From Bryoerythrophyllum caledonicum (taxonomy: Eukaryota > Streptophyta > Bryopsida > Pottiales > Pottiaceae): 64,000 nucleotides of DNA. Location of the stretch: the NCBI GenBank assembly GCA_963971425.1, contig OZ020524.1, forward strand, positions 16,309,845 through 16,373,844, written 5' to 3'. A program made the translations under genes and the position numbers. The notes beneath the pieces were generated by a model. The model was not told the DNA's origin, did no database searches, and worked only from the letters and a program-made list of their open reading frames with translations. Positions 54,599 through 64,000 of the stretch are shown here, one piece after another. How positions within the stretch are numbered: the stretch's first letter is position 1; the number at the start of each line of letters is the position of its first letter.

Positions 54599-57113
54599 AT
54601 GACACCGGGAGCCACCGCCAGGCCATCTCGAATTGCTCCAGATCATCGTACATTGTCTCTGCCGTCCTCCAGGTATTTCTCACCGCTCTTCTCAGACAAA
54701 ATGTTCATCTGTACAAAGTGGTGCACTGGTGTGCATACGATTTCGAGGCTCTCCGCAATTGTGTTGTGGCGAACGTCCATTTCATTTACTTGATGATGTC
54801 TTACCGATAAATGGAAGGGAATGTAGAAGGAATGTTGAGTTCAAGCTACAAACAAAGTCCACTTCAGACCAACGACTGGACGAAACAGAATCCTAGGATG
54901 ATAATAGACTCCGATGAACGTCGTCCATGTTGGTTGGTGGTACATTATTCTTTAGTGAGGTCACTACACTAAACACTGAATATAGTGTAGAGGGATTATT
55001 GATGTAGATACCCACACTAATTTCCGTCAAAGCATGTGCATGCCAAGTTCTGATTGGGTATTTGTTCTCAAGCAAGTGTGTGTCAGTCAACAATTGCATG
55101 TAAATTTTCAATTAGTGTAGGAAATTTCAAATAGTCTAGTCTACACTATATTCAGGGAACGGTGTAGTTTGAAGTCCAATTATTCCATAACCGGACATGG
55201 TGTCAATGGTTCATTGCATCGGATCATCGGATCTGATGCATGACTTCGATATTTGAAGCAGCCCTCGGTTTGCGAGATAATTTTGTTCTTCCTATCCAAA
55301 GGTTGCCACATGCACAGGCATGGGCTGCAAGGATCTTGCATCGTTGTAAGAACCCTGGCTGTCTGCACAAATGAAGGTTGTCTACTCCTAAATTGATCTC
55401 CATATCTTAAGTCAGAGTACCCAGTGCACTGTCTCTTCGTGGCATTGACGTGTGGTGAGTCCGAAGAGTGATCGTCAGAAGATCCAATCTGATCACAAAA
55501 TTATGGAATTCAGAGAAATTAAATGATATCTACGTGGCAGGTATGTGACAAGTTTTTTTTTTGTTTTTTTTTGTTTTTTTGTTTTTTTTTGGTTTTTTTG
55601 GTTTTTTTTGTTTTTTGTTTTTTGTTTTCTTTTTGGCACAAAAACAAAACGAATTTTGAATTGCAAAGAGAAGTATGTGACAAGTTCTCTTTGGGAACAT
55701 GACGCACGATCTTGACGTGATCGTGACGTCATTCCAATGTAGAATTCTTCCTAGTATTCTGATATTTTGTGCAGACTTATCGATTTTTTGTCACCATAAT
55801 TTTGCAGCTGCAGCGTCACGCACAACTTAGGGAATTTACACAAAGCGAGACATTCTGTGGGGGCAATACCATCTGAGATTGAGCTGGTACTCGAGATCGG
55901 TAAGGATGGAGGATGGAGCTGGGATCTCTTCCCAGGCGACATCCAGAACTACATTCTGGCAAAGCTCAAGTTAGAGCGTTTGATCCAAGCCAAACAAATA
56001 TCTAAGAATTTCAAAGATCGTATAGAGAGCGATGGATTCCACGGCTGCCGCGGGAAAATGCATCCCCGGGAGGCACTGCTCACAGCTCTGCACTTCTCTG
56101 TAGGAAAGGAAGGAGTCTGGCAGTGGGCGGGCTATGATTTACTAGCCAGTAAATGGATGAAGCTACCGTCTTTCAGAATGCTCCCGTCTCTGGATCCCAG
56201 TTTGTTCAAGGACCACTCCATCTGCGGAGCCGGTGGGCTCATGTGTGCGAATGTGGGCACATCAGTGGTAGTGTTCAATCCGTTGTCCGGACGGTCCCAG
56301 AAGCTCCCACCGTTGAACCACCCACGTACTCCGGTGCTCATGCAAATTGTCGTGGATGCATCTGGTTCCTACAAGGTCATCGTTGCAGGTAGCGCTAGAG
56401 CTGGTCATGAGCATCTGTCGAAGGTGACTGAAGTCTTTGACTCACGCACTCGGAGGTGGACTGTCACTGAGGACGTCCCGGGGCCTGTGTTTGCCCTGAA
56501 TGAGCACCAAACTGGCGTTCATGTGAATGGAATACTCTTTTGTATTGCGTTCCTGGACGGAGAGGATCGTGGAAAAGGCCTCATCGCGTACAAGGTGGAC
56601 GAAGGGAAATGGCTGCCATATCTGACATGTCCGCTGCCGAATTCTAAGAACTTGAGCATCGTCCAACTGATGGAGTGCAATGGAGAGGTCGTGGTGTTCA
56701 CAGAGGTTGAACGTAACCCTTACGAGGGGAATGTGGAGCACCGCATCGACGTGCTTGAAGCTGGTGGGGGCAGATGGAGGAATGTGGTGACCGAAACGAA
56801 AGCTGGCAACCAGGCCGGCCTTCAGACGTATCCGGAGTACGCGTCTGTTCCTTTCGGAGGAGGGAAGCTGTGCATTTTCAACACGATTGCACACACGGGT
56901 GTTGTGTACGATGTGCATACTGGGGAACGTGTTGGGACTCTGAATTCGCCCACTTGGAGTCGGAGTTCGGATCATATGGGGTTTTATAGCTTGAACCCTG
57001 TCACGTTCAGTTTTGAGCCCAGTTTCAAGGGCAACCCTCAACTTCCTGGCCTGCAAGTTAGGCCTGACTTTCATCTACCTAACTTGCAGGCCAGGAAGGC
57101 TAGATCTACCTAA
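54599..57113 (+). CDS. F-box/kelch-type protein, predicted join(54599..54672,55808..57113)
   Basis: F-box proteins bind SKP1 through the F-box and offer substrates to an SCF ubiquitin ligase through the C-terminal repeats. The large exon has LFPGDIQNYILAKLKLERLI (F-box), then a beta-rich region with kelch-like blocks: KWMKLPSFRMLP, VVFNPLSGRSQKLPPLNHPR, VTEVFDSRTRRWTVTEDVPG, LIAYKVDEGKWLPY, IDVLEAGGGRWRNV and TGVVYDVHTGERVG. It has no in-frame ATG before the F-box; its frame starts at a stop at 55797. An acceptor TTTTGCAG ends at 55807. A donor TCCAG/GTATTT at 54672/54673 follows ATG 54599 (MTPGATARPSRIAPDHR), and joining the two keeps frame, giving 459 residues. The exon pair is inference. 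GC-rich third positions differ from all transposon neighbours. The last codons lie in a hairpin (57042-57098). Confidence 0.8.
54964..55167. mobile_element. CACTA-like MITE in the F-box intron, about 204 bp
   Basis: Inverted ends CTACACTAAACACTGAATAT plus AGTGTAG on the left and CTACACTATATTCAGGGAAC plus GGTGTAG on the right (imperfect 27-bp TIR, each end itself palindromic). TSD unresolved. Confidence 0.6.
55541..55686 (-). mobile_element. Short retroposed LINE tail with perfect 14-bp TSD, in the F-box intron
   Basis: TSD GTATGTGACAAGTT at 55541-55554 and 55673-55686. The 118-bp insert reads, on the minus strand, about 45 bp (CTCTTTGCAATTC, GTTTTTGTGCC) and then a long A-rich tail of AAAAAAC-type units. 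Confidence 0.85.
57042..57098. repeat. Perfect 21-bp inverted repeat at the F-box stop end
   Basis: CTTCCTGGCCTGCAAGTTAG+G (57042-57062) and its exact inverse (57078-57098), spacer 15 bp. A third partial copy, CTACCTAACTTGCA, follows at 57106 over the stop codon. It could act as a terminator-like RNA hairpin, but I infer no function. Confidence 0.9.
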
Positions 57114-58149
57114 CTTGCATCGAAGGGCACCCCTTTGATGTTTCCAGTTGTGACTCTCGCTAAAAGCATGATCTATACAAGATTCTTGATGGTTTGGAAA
57201 GTTGTATATATTACACCAGCTTAATATCAGCTGCTTTGTACCTAGAAATAAATTGACTCACCTGCTTCAAATTCTGCCTTTACGTTGAGGAGTTGTTGGC
57301 AATTAAAAGTAAATCTGAGAACCAACGTGATCCAATTTCGACCTGCATTGTGCGTGCGTCCATCACCCTACATGGGTTCCACATTTCCGTTCCAGATTGG
57401 TTGCGTTTGCGATTCTAGTGATGATTGAGCTTCAGGACAGCTTAAATTGCAAGAAATGTCAAAGCCTCTCATGTCGAATTTGCGCAACTTTAGGTTCCCA
57501 TAACCGCTTGGAAATTGTGGAAAAAAGTGGAGGCATGCACACTCAAGTGGCAGTTAATTTAATCCTCGACTGTCCAATTCAGGTGTTTTTGTGCGAATTC
57601 CAACCTGTTAGCCTTGTGCTTTGCATTCAGAAAAGGTTTCTTATGTAAATCTGGACAGACAAATCAACATTCAAACTTGGTAAGCAAGCTTCACGCATAG
57701 TTCAAGTTTGGCAATATGAGCATGAAAAGTTTCATGAGGATTGCGTGCAGCCGGATAGGAAACCGAAGAGACAGAGCAGCGGATCGTAATGGTTCGACAG
57801 AACGTCGGAGGAGGCGGCTGAGGCGCTCTCCTAGTCCTAGTTGACAATCTTGCTATTTGATTCAGGTTCTCAGGTGAAATTTTGTCCTGTTCATGTGCAT
57901 GACGCTGCCAAAGCTTCATCAACGGTTCTGGCTTTCCAAGTGAGCTCTCAACTTCTATATAACCCCTAAGCGCTCATGACAACAAAAGTGTCCATGGTCA
58001 TAGCTTAGTAAACCTTATATTAAGTCACTAGAAATTTCACTGGTTGATTTGCATGTCAGGTTTATCCTAGATTCAGTTTGAATTGCCACAACTATCTTTG
58101 TTCTCGGGATGTTTCTCATCTAAAAACTCTGATGTGTTTTGTAGATCAT
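57114..58149. other. Downstream region of the F-box gene
   Basis: Includes the likely 3' UTR, with AATAAA at 57247. No further gene recognised. Confidence 0.45.
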
Positions 58150-58622
58150 AATGGGCATGGGCTAGATCACATCTTGTTTCAGCTGGGCCCTCCTCTCCCA
58201 CGCCTTCTTTACTACCCGGTCTCCGTGCCCGTACTTGCATTTGAACTCTCTTCGTTGGGAACCCATCCCCGGAGTTGGATGCCAAAGATACATAGGAGAT
58301 CATGGAGGATACAAAATTAGTTGTGAGTATGTTTCTAATTATTTGAATGCTCCCCAATGATGCACATAGCATGTCTCATCCTAGTATATTCCTTCACTAC
58401 CTTAGCATCATCATCATGAGCTAGAGAGTCTTTTATATCCTCCATGATCTCTTATGAGTCTTTGGCATCCAACTTCAATTTGGGGATGGGTTCCCAATGA
58501 AGAGAGTTCGAATGCAAGTGTGGGCAGGGAGACATGACAGTGAAGAAGGCATGGGAGAGGCAAGAAGGCATGGGAGAGGCGGGCCCAAGCTAAAACAAGA
58601 TGTGATCTAGCATGGGCCGTCA
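58150..58622. repeat. Long fold-back, about 170-bp arms
   Basis: 58150-58320 and 58425-58622 are inverse copies at about 80-85%. Shared blocks: GCTAGATCACATCTTGTTT, GAACTCTCTTCRTTGGGAAC, GAGATCATGGAGGATA. The right arm has an extra local duplication of CTCCCATGCCTTCTT. Spacer about 104 bp. Confidence 0.85.
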
Positions 58623-59884
58623 TAATGTGTACGAATTATCAGGATGTGGGAGTGGAACCAACTGTATGTCAACTTTGCTGAAGGGGCAAGTGAGTTCCAT
58701 TATTTCATTTACGCCTACTTTTAGGCCTGGCTAAAAAACATTGCCAGTTTTAAAGTTGGTGTTTGTATATACTGCCAGTCTGCGCTTAGATCACGGTCCT
58801 CATAACTCTTCGGAAATGTAACGTTGTGATAATTTAGTTCTTCTAAAGAAGCAAGTTGCAATCTCGTCTTCTTCGCAATTGAATTTTAGCAGAGCAAACA
58901 GCAGATGATACTGGAAGCGTAATTGTTTACAGTTTGTAGGGATTGCCTGGGTAAACTCGCTGATGATTCTAGACCTCCAGTTTGTGTATAACTTGATGAG
59001 GTTGGAGCCTGGGCCAACCTTTCAGAAATTCTGGATCGCCCTCGACGCGTCTCGGTGTAACCTCACTAACTGCATCATTGCCCCGTGCGCAAAGACAGCA
59101 CTGCTATTTTCACTTCCGCTATTTGTACCTCAAACTTGCAGTTCCGTAGCAATCGTTAGGGGTTGTTGTGTAGGTCAAGTAAGTACTCGGGTGTTGGAAG
59201 GCGTCTATGATCGCTGCATCCGAATACGTGATGATGGCGAACTAGTAGATCAGGTTCAGATTCCGAAGTCATGAGGTGTTGGCTCTTGCCACAGGAAAGT
59301 CTGGAGGTGTCTGGTAATAGGAGAATTATGTGTCCACAAAGCTTAGGCATTTCCCCTTCTCCAGTAAAAGATTCAAATAATCACACCCAAAATTTTACAT
59401 CATAATTTGCTTGCCAAAATTGAACCCTTAAACATCAGTTGGGAGTTACCGTATCGCTACAGAGTAGAATACTGTAGCCACCAGTGGCTTTAAGGGTTAA
59501 AGGATGACGGTGGCTTTGTGGTGAGTCTGTGCCAAAGACCAAATCACCTCGGTCATGTCAAAGTTGCAACTTGCAAGTGATACGGTCTCCTTCTGTGAAT
59601 GAAAGGTGACCAAGCCAATTTTCAAGGTGAGGAATCAGTGTGAATAGTTCTGATGCCTAATCATCGGTGACCAGACGAGACTCGGACCTTACAGAAGAAG
59701 ATTCAGATTAATTTTTTTGTATGATCTGCTCTCAAATCTATGTCAGCCCCTACAGGTTGTTTACAGACTCAGAGACGCAGTATCGTGAGCAGAAGATTTT
59801 AATCCTGTAGGGCGCAGGGCATCTTCTTGCGATATCAAAATCTGCGCTAATTTCTTACATTGAGCAAATTCTGTTGGAATTTGA
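58623..59884. other. Intergenic stretch
   Basis: No gene recognised. A short inverted pair, AACCCTTAAA (59425) and TTTAAGGGTT (59490), is present. Confidence 0.4.
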
Positions 59885-60090
59885 ATATCTAGCTGTAGTA
59901 TCTAACATTACAAAGTTGAACTTAACTCATGACCTGAACTTTGGAGAAACTCTACACAACATCTAATGGTTGTTGGAATAGACTATAGTGTTTGAAGTTT
60001 ACATGTTGAAGTATTGAGAAATGTAGATTTTGGAGGGTGTACTTTACCAATCAATAGAAACTTGCAAGAATATTCATAATTTTAAAACCC
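59885..60090. repeat. Repeat G, copy 2
   Basis: Matches 39340-39560: GACCTGAACTTTGGAGAAAC, CACAACATCTAATGGTTG, GACTATAGTGTTTGAAGTT, GATTTTGGAGGGTGTACT. Confidence 0.65.
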
Positions 60091-60329
60091 AAATTGTATC
60101 AAATTTAATTGTCAAAAGCATTGAATTTATTTTTTGTCTACAATTGACAATAGATGTCAACATTGTTGAATACACCAACACTAGACAATAGATGTCAATC
60201 GTAGACAAGTTAAATTTTTAGATGAATCTACTCTCAATCACTTACAGTATGTTGAGACATGATGTCTTGGTTTTGGATTCATGCCTTAAAACAACTTTCA
60301 TTTCAAGTTGTTTCTCAGACAATGAAACA

Positions 60330-60790
60330 TGGTTGCAGGTGGTTTATGATTTGGAGAAGTATGTCCATCCATAGACCTAGAGTATTGCAAAGATGAAGGC
60401 CGCATAATTCAACAACAATATTGTGAGATCTTAGAGGAAAATGTGTACCAGACAATTTGCAAGTTTCACTTGAACAATTTTTCTGTTACTTTTCAACAGG
60501 ACAATGCTCGTGGTCGTGTGTTTCTAGATTGGATCCAATCACATATTCCACTAACTTGATACTAATGCAGTAGTTTTTAGAGCAGTGTTTCACTAGACTC
60601 TTGCCAAGTTAGCTACCTAAATGGCCCGACTTAAATCAAATCAAATTGAATAGTTGTAGGCAATTCTCAAACATACATTGAATCCACCACGTCCACCAAG
60701 CAAAATGATCCAAATGTGGGATTGTGTGGTAGAAATTTTCTCTTCTATCTTTTCAAATGATTGTCGGAGGCTTGCACAAAGCATACCAAT
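60330..60790 (+). pseudogene. Second Tc1/mariner transposase fossil
   Basis: Reads YCEILEENVYQTI, then VTFQQDNARGRVFLDWIQSH (second catalytic Asp block, about 60488-60547). A decayed WPDLNQIKLN-type block near 60623 stands where the Glu should be, and a SMPxR-like SIPIQ follows near 60782. Frames change several times and the first Asp block is not found. It is more degraded than the 52760 copy and differs from it in wording (QQDNARG against QHDNDPK), so it comes from another family. Confidence 0.7.
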
Positions 60791-61195
60791 CCAAACTACT
60801 TTTGTGATAAAAGAAATTTTTTATTGAGTGAATCAATTTACTTTTTGCGCTTACAAAAGTGTTCATATGAAAGGAAGATTTCGAAATTTGTTTCATTTCT
60901 CTATCTTAGAAACTACTTTTTCAAAATATGTAAGATATATTGTATAGTTTTCCAATAAAATTACAACTTGTAACTTTGAACCTGGTCTGGTTGGCAATCC
61001 AAGGTTAACTTATTGAAAAATTCGCAAACCTTTGAACTTGATTGCACTACTAGATATGGAAATTTCTATTACTGGCATTTTGCCTCTCTCAATTGTTTGA
61101 TTATAGACGGCTGGCATTTTACTAGAGAAATACTATCAAAAAAAATTTGAGCATAGTTATCGTAGTGAGCTCTTGATTTTCTATAGTAATTATCT
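60791..61195. other. AT-rich intergenic stretch
   Basis: Nothing recognised. Confidence 0.35.
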
Positions 61196-61410
61196 GCCAT
61201 GTAGGTTTCTCATCCATTTTCCACATAGGTTTCTCATCGATCAGCCACGTAGGTTTCTCATTCATCTACTACATAGGTGTCTCATGACTCTCATCCATAT
61301 GCCACATAGGTTTCTCATCGATCAGCCACGTAGGTTTCTCATTCATCTACCACATAGAAGTCTCATCCAAATGCCATGTATGTTTTCCATCCATATGCCT
61401 ACATGGACCA
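61196..61410. repeat. 24-bp minisatellite, about eight units
   Basis: Unit CCACATAGGTTTCTCATCGA plus 4 bases, with variants. A two-unit phrase (CCACATAGG... then CCACGTAGG...) is itself repeated at about 61223 and 61302. The plus frame across it is open but is a repeat artefact. Confidence 0.88.
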
Positions 61411-61589
61411 TCATCCTCAAGAAATGATAAGGTGGCTTTTAATTTGATGTAGACCCTCCACTAATACATGGTGGCACGAGAATGGCTGGTCGTTTGGAGA
61501 CCATTTCAATATTTGGACCTCATCATGTTCAAATACAACACCGTACATGGTGAATATTGTTGCTACTACACTAAAATTGAGATCTAGTG

Positions 61590-62270
61590 TTAACCCTCAA
61601 GGACCGTGACAATTTCACACCGAAAACACTTCAATATTGTTGATTCTAGTGCAATGAGTAAGGAAGGAAACAAAACCTCATAATTATAGTTTTGACCATT
61701 GGATCTTAATAATGACTTACTAAGTAACATAATCACAAAATTTCAAAACCTCTAACCGCACGGATTGAAAGATTATAGTATTTGAAGTCTAGAGAATGGT
61801 TCATTATCTTCCTTGGATTGATTGGATCAACAGACTTTGAAAAAATATAAAGTGAAAAATATGAAGATCTCTAGGTTTTATGTAGAAAAGATGAAGTTTT
61901 TTTCCCCGCTTGCCCGAAATGTGTAAAAATGTTTGACTTTAGTTAAAATGTTTTTTTACACTAAAGATAAGAATTTTTTTTTTACATTTTTAAAGAAGGT
62001 ACCAGTAATATTTTCTATATGTATGAAAAATCTCAATGTCAATAGACACCTCTAGCAAAATTTTGGAGCTGCCTGGAATCCCCATATCTAATTTTAAGTG
62101 GTACTAACTTTCAAACCATGATTCCAAAAAAATAATAGAAATACCTCCACAAAGCTCTTATCAAGGAATCTAGTGTAACTATTTCAAAAAAGGATTTTTT
62201 TCCTAGTTTTAGATACTTGCCCAAAATCAAAATCATCCCCTCAAGGAACACTTGGTCCTTTAGGGGTTAA
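61590..62270 (+). mobile_element. Family A MITE, 681 bp
   Basis: TTAACCCTCAAGGACCGTGA at 61590; GGTCCTTTAGGGGTTAA ending at 62270. It has an internal deletion after about 61838 relative to the 0.95-kb form. Confidence 0.87.
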
Positions 62271-62470
62271 GCAAAGTAAATCACTTGTAAGTTATGCTAT
62301 AACTTTTTACTCTTGATGAATATTTTAATGAGTCTTGTTTAGAATGACTCCCCTCATTAAATTTCAATAGAAATCCACATCAAAAGTAAAAAATTATAAC
62401 ATTTACAACTCATTTATTATATTTAACACTAATTCTCAATTTTAGTTTAGTAGCACCTTCTGACGTTTAA

Positions 62471-62854
62471 CAACATTTCCACCATGCAACGCTATCTCGG
62501 CAAACTTGCCTAAACAGCGTAATTGGGCCCAAAAATTATGCACCGGGAACGCCATCCCGAATCCCTTATCCCTTATCCCTGGCTTGGTGGGCTCTGGACG
62601 CCAAATCGTCACCATATGCCGTCTTCCCAACAAATTTTCTTATTCATTCAATACCACTATCGACCTCCCACGTAGCCTTGAGGGGACTTTGTGCACCGAG
62701 GGATGTTGCGGTCTTCTCTAGTAGGGACATTGCCAAGACATTGCTCAAAGCGTTTGTGGTGTGCTTTCCTCCCATCATTACCTTGGCCATCTCTACTCTC
62801 TGTAGAGGTTTTCCGTCCTAATTTGGAATTTCCCCGCAAGGGGTGGAGATGCTC
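62471..62854. mobile_element. Harbinger-like MITE, 384 bp
   Basis: TAA on both sides (62468-62470 and 62855-62857). Left end CAACATTTCCACC, right end GGTGGAGATGCTC. Related to the nested element at 18100. A lone GAGCATCCCCTACAACTC preceded by TAA at 62941 may be the end of a further copy. Confidence 0.7.
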
Positions 62855-63039
62855 TAAGACAATGATAGTTTGTAACATATCACAAGATCCACTTGCAAAT
62901 GCCATCCATACATACAAGTAATGCTATGATACCCACATAAGAGCATCCCCTACAACTCACGGGAAAGGTCCTACAAACTTTAAGAAAACTCTAGGTCACT
63001 GGCCATTACTTTGAGGAATGGCTCTCCACCAACACTCTA

Positions 63040-63359
63040 ACATTGAAAATTACTTGTCAAGAACCCGGTTATGCATAAAAGGACTAAACATATCGAGCTT
63101 GAACACCACTACATTTGTGAAAATTACAAAGATGGCACTATCATAATCTCCTATGTCCCCACGCGGTCACAATAAACTGACATTTTGACCAAGCCACTCG
63201 AACTTGGTCCTTTCATTGATAACATGCCTTCGTTGAGTTCCTACACAATAATGACACGACTCGTCTCTTGCCTGAGGGAGGCACCTCAACTCTTCTCATT
63301 AGCTCCTATAAAGCTCTTTGCCTCATCTTTAATCACTTATGATCTGGTTTGAGAGGGGG
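63040..63359 (+). pseudogene. Copia RNase H remnant and polypurine tract
   Basis: KLLVKNPVMHKRTKHIELEH is the conserved end of copia RNase H, followed by IISYVPTRSQ, a stop, then TDILTKPLE. GAGAGGGGG at 63351-63359 is the polypurine tract. The rest of the element is absent upstream; the 62471 MITE stands there instead. Confidence 0.8.
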
Positions 63360-63540
63360 TGTTGGAATATATACCAAACCACGTCATGTGTCTGCTCATT
63401 ACTGTAGATACACTTTTTCACTATAGCAATACTGTAGCCCTAGTTTGATATGTCAAGGACAGCTAGCGCCTCCTTTGACTCGTATACATTCAGGCACATT
63501 GCCTCTACTAAGCAAGTGGCTCAGTTCATAGTGTTTCTAT
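63360..63540 (+). repeat. Copia LTR start after the remnant
   Basis: TGTTGGAATATATACC directly follows the polypurine tract, as 3' LTRs of plant copia elements do. The right end is not certain. Confidence 0.6.
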
Positions 63541-63542
63541 AA

Positions 63543-64000
63543 AACTTCTACACGAATCTAATCAATGAGCACAAGGAGCACCGGAAGATGAACCTCGTCT
63601 CTGATGACAAGAAGAGCTTCATGGATGTGCTTGTGCAAGAGATCGATAATCTTGATGTCGATGTTACCAAAGAACACGTCTCCTGCGTCATCTGGGTAAC
63701 ATCCTAACTACAACTTAATCATTCGCAAAACAATCGAGCATTATAAAAATTGCCACTAAAATGTGTAGATTCATCCTTTGACAAGACGTGCGCGACGTCT
63801 TATTCGCGGAAACTGACACGACGATGGTGACGAGTAAGTGGGCGGTGACGGAGATTTTGCACAATTCGAGCATCCTCGAGGAGGTCCGCACCAAGCTAGA
63901 CCGCGTGGTGGGGAGCGACCGCATCGTCGCGGAATTTGATGGACCCCACCTCCTGTACATGCAAGCGGTGGTGAAAGAGGTGTTGCGCCTGCACTCGCCC
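63543..64000 (+). pseudogene. Cytochrome P450 fragment (I-helix to K-helix), runs off the window
   Basis: Heme monooxygenase of plant A-type appearance, ER-bound when complete. The first piece, 63543-63695, reads NLINEHKEHRKMNLVSDDKK then SFMDVLVQEIDN and ends at TGG/GTAAC, a possible donor. The second piece, 63785-64000, is open to the edge: DVLFAETDTTMVTSKWAVTE (I-helix oxygen-binding motif, with Glu where Gly is usual), LDRVVGSDRIV, then VVKEVLRLHSP (K-helix ExxR). The heme-binding Cys would lie outside. AG at 63784-63785 is the nearest acceptor but does not keep phase with the donor, so frame continuity is unproven. Upstream lies a copia LTR, not the P450 N-terminus. Likely a truncated gene or pseudogene; the GC-rich second piece could still be part of a live gene. 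Confidence 0.7.

Noticed and set aside
58963-59274. 103-codon ORF downstream of the F-box gene
   Set aside because: No domain, no codon-use signal distinct from its surroundings and no homologue recognised.
59425-59500. Tiny family A-like element with AACCCTTAAA ends
   Set aside because: Only about 75 bp, and its ends do not match CCCCTAAAGGACC; probably chance or a different small palindrome.
61173-61427. 84-codon ORF with repeated RFLIH/RRFLI units
   Set aside because: It is the translation of a 24-bp minisatellite (24 is divisible by 3, so the frame stays open); no gene evidence.

Overview
The window looks like a transposon-dense, AT-rich intergenic tract of a land-plant nuclear genome. 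Evidence is a plant-type PIF/Harbinger element, Ty1/copia and L1 remnants, a kelch-type F-box gene and a cytochrome P450 fragment. DD34E Tc1 and pogo-like transposases, a LINE with RNase H and a 2A-like motif, and the F-box protein style make a non-seed plant (bryophyte or similar) more likely than a flowering plant. That placement is inference. I see no rRNA, tRNA, CRISPR or organelle sequence.

Layout. 1-0.5 kb: 3' end of an L1 LINE. 0.5-14 kb: short non-autonomous DNA transposons (MITEs) of several families, some nested, plus minisatellites. 14.0-18.65 kb: a complete but broken Harbinger element with both genes, terminal inverted repeats (TIRs) and a TTA target-site duplication (TSD). 20.6-21.8 kb: a pogo-like transposase pseudogene. 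25.2-27.0 kb: a nest of five MITEs. 28.5-34.7 kb: a copia element carrying three later MITE insertions and an internal fold-back. 35.2-37.7 kb: a recurring inverted motif and tandem repeats. 40.1-49.0 kb (minus strand): a large decayed LINE with a probable ORF1, an endonuclease/RT/RNase H ORF2 and a hairpin-bearing 3' end. 52.4-53.8 kb: a Tc1 transposase pseudogene. 54.6-57.1 kb: the only convincing host gene, a two-exon F-box/kelch gene. 60.3-60.8 kb: a second Tc1 fossil. 63.0-64.0 kb: a copia 3' remnant followed by a P450 fragment that runs off the edge.

Five non-autonomous families are named here. Family A has TTAA target sites and 13-bp TIRs beginning CCCCTAAAGGACC, which is piggyBac-like; 12 whole or partial copies are seen. 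Family B is 279-287 bp with 8-bp TSDs (hAT-like). Family C is about 279 bp with 9-bp TSDs (Mutator-like). Family D is Harbinger-like with a TTA TSD. Family E is 356-371 bp with TAAGGTAAGC ends. Families H and G are older repeats that serve as hosts for insertions. Nesting and pre-insertion copies elsewhere in the window let several boundaries be read to the base.

Apart from the F-box gene and possibly the P450, no gene looks functional. Most transposase genes carry in-frame stops that C-to-T change would explain, as expected for methylated, silenced transposons. All family names rest on reading the sequence by eye; no search was run.
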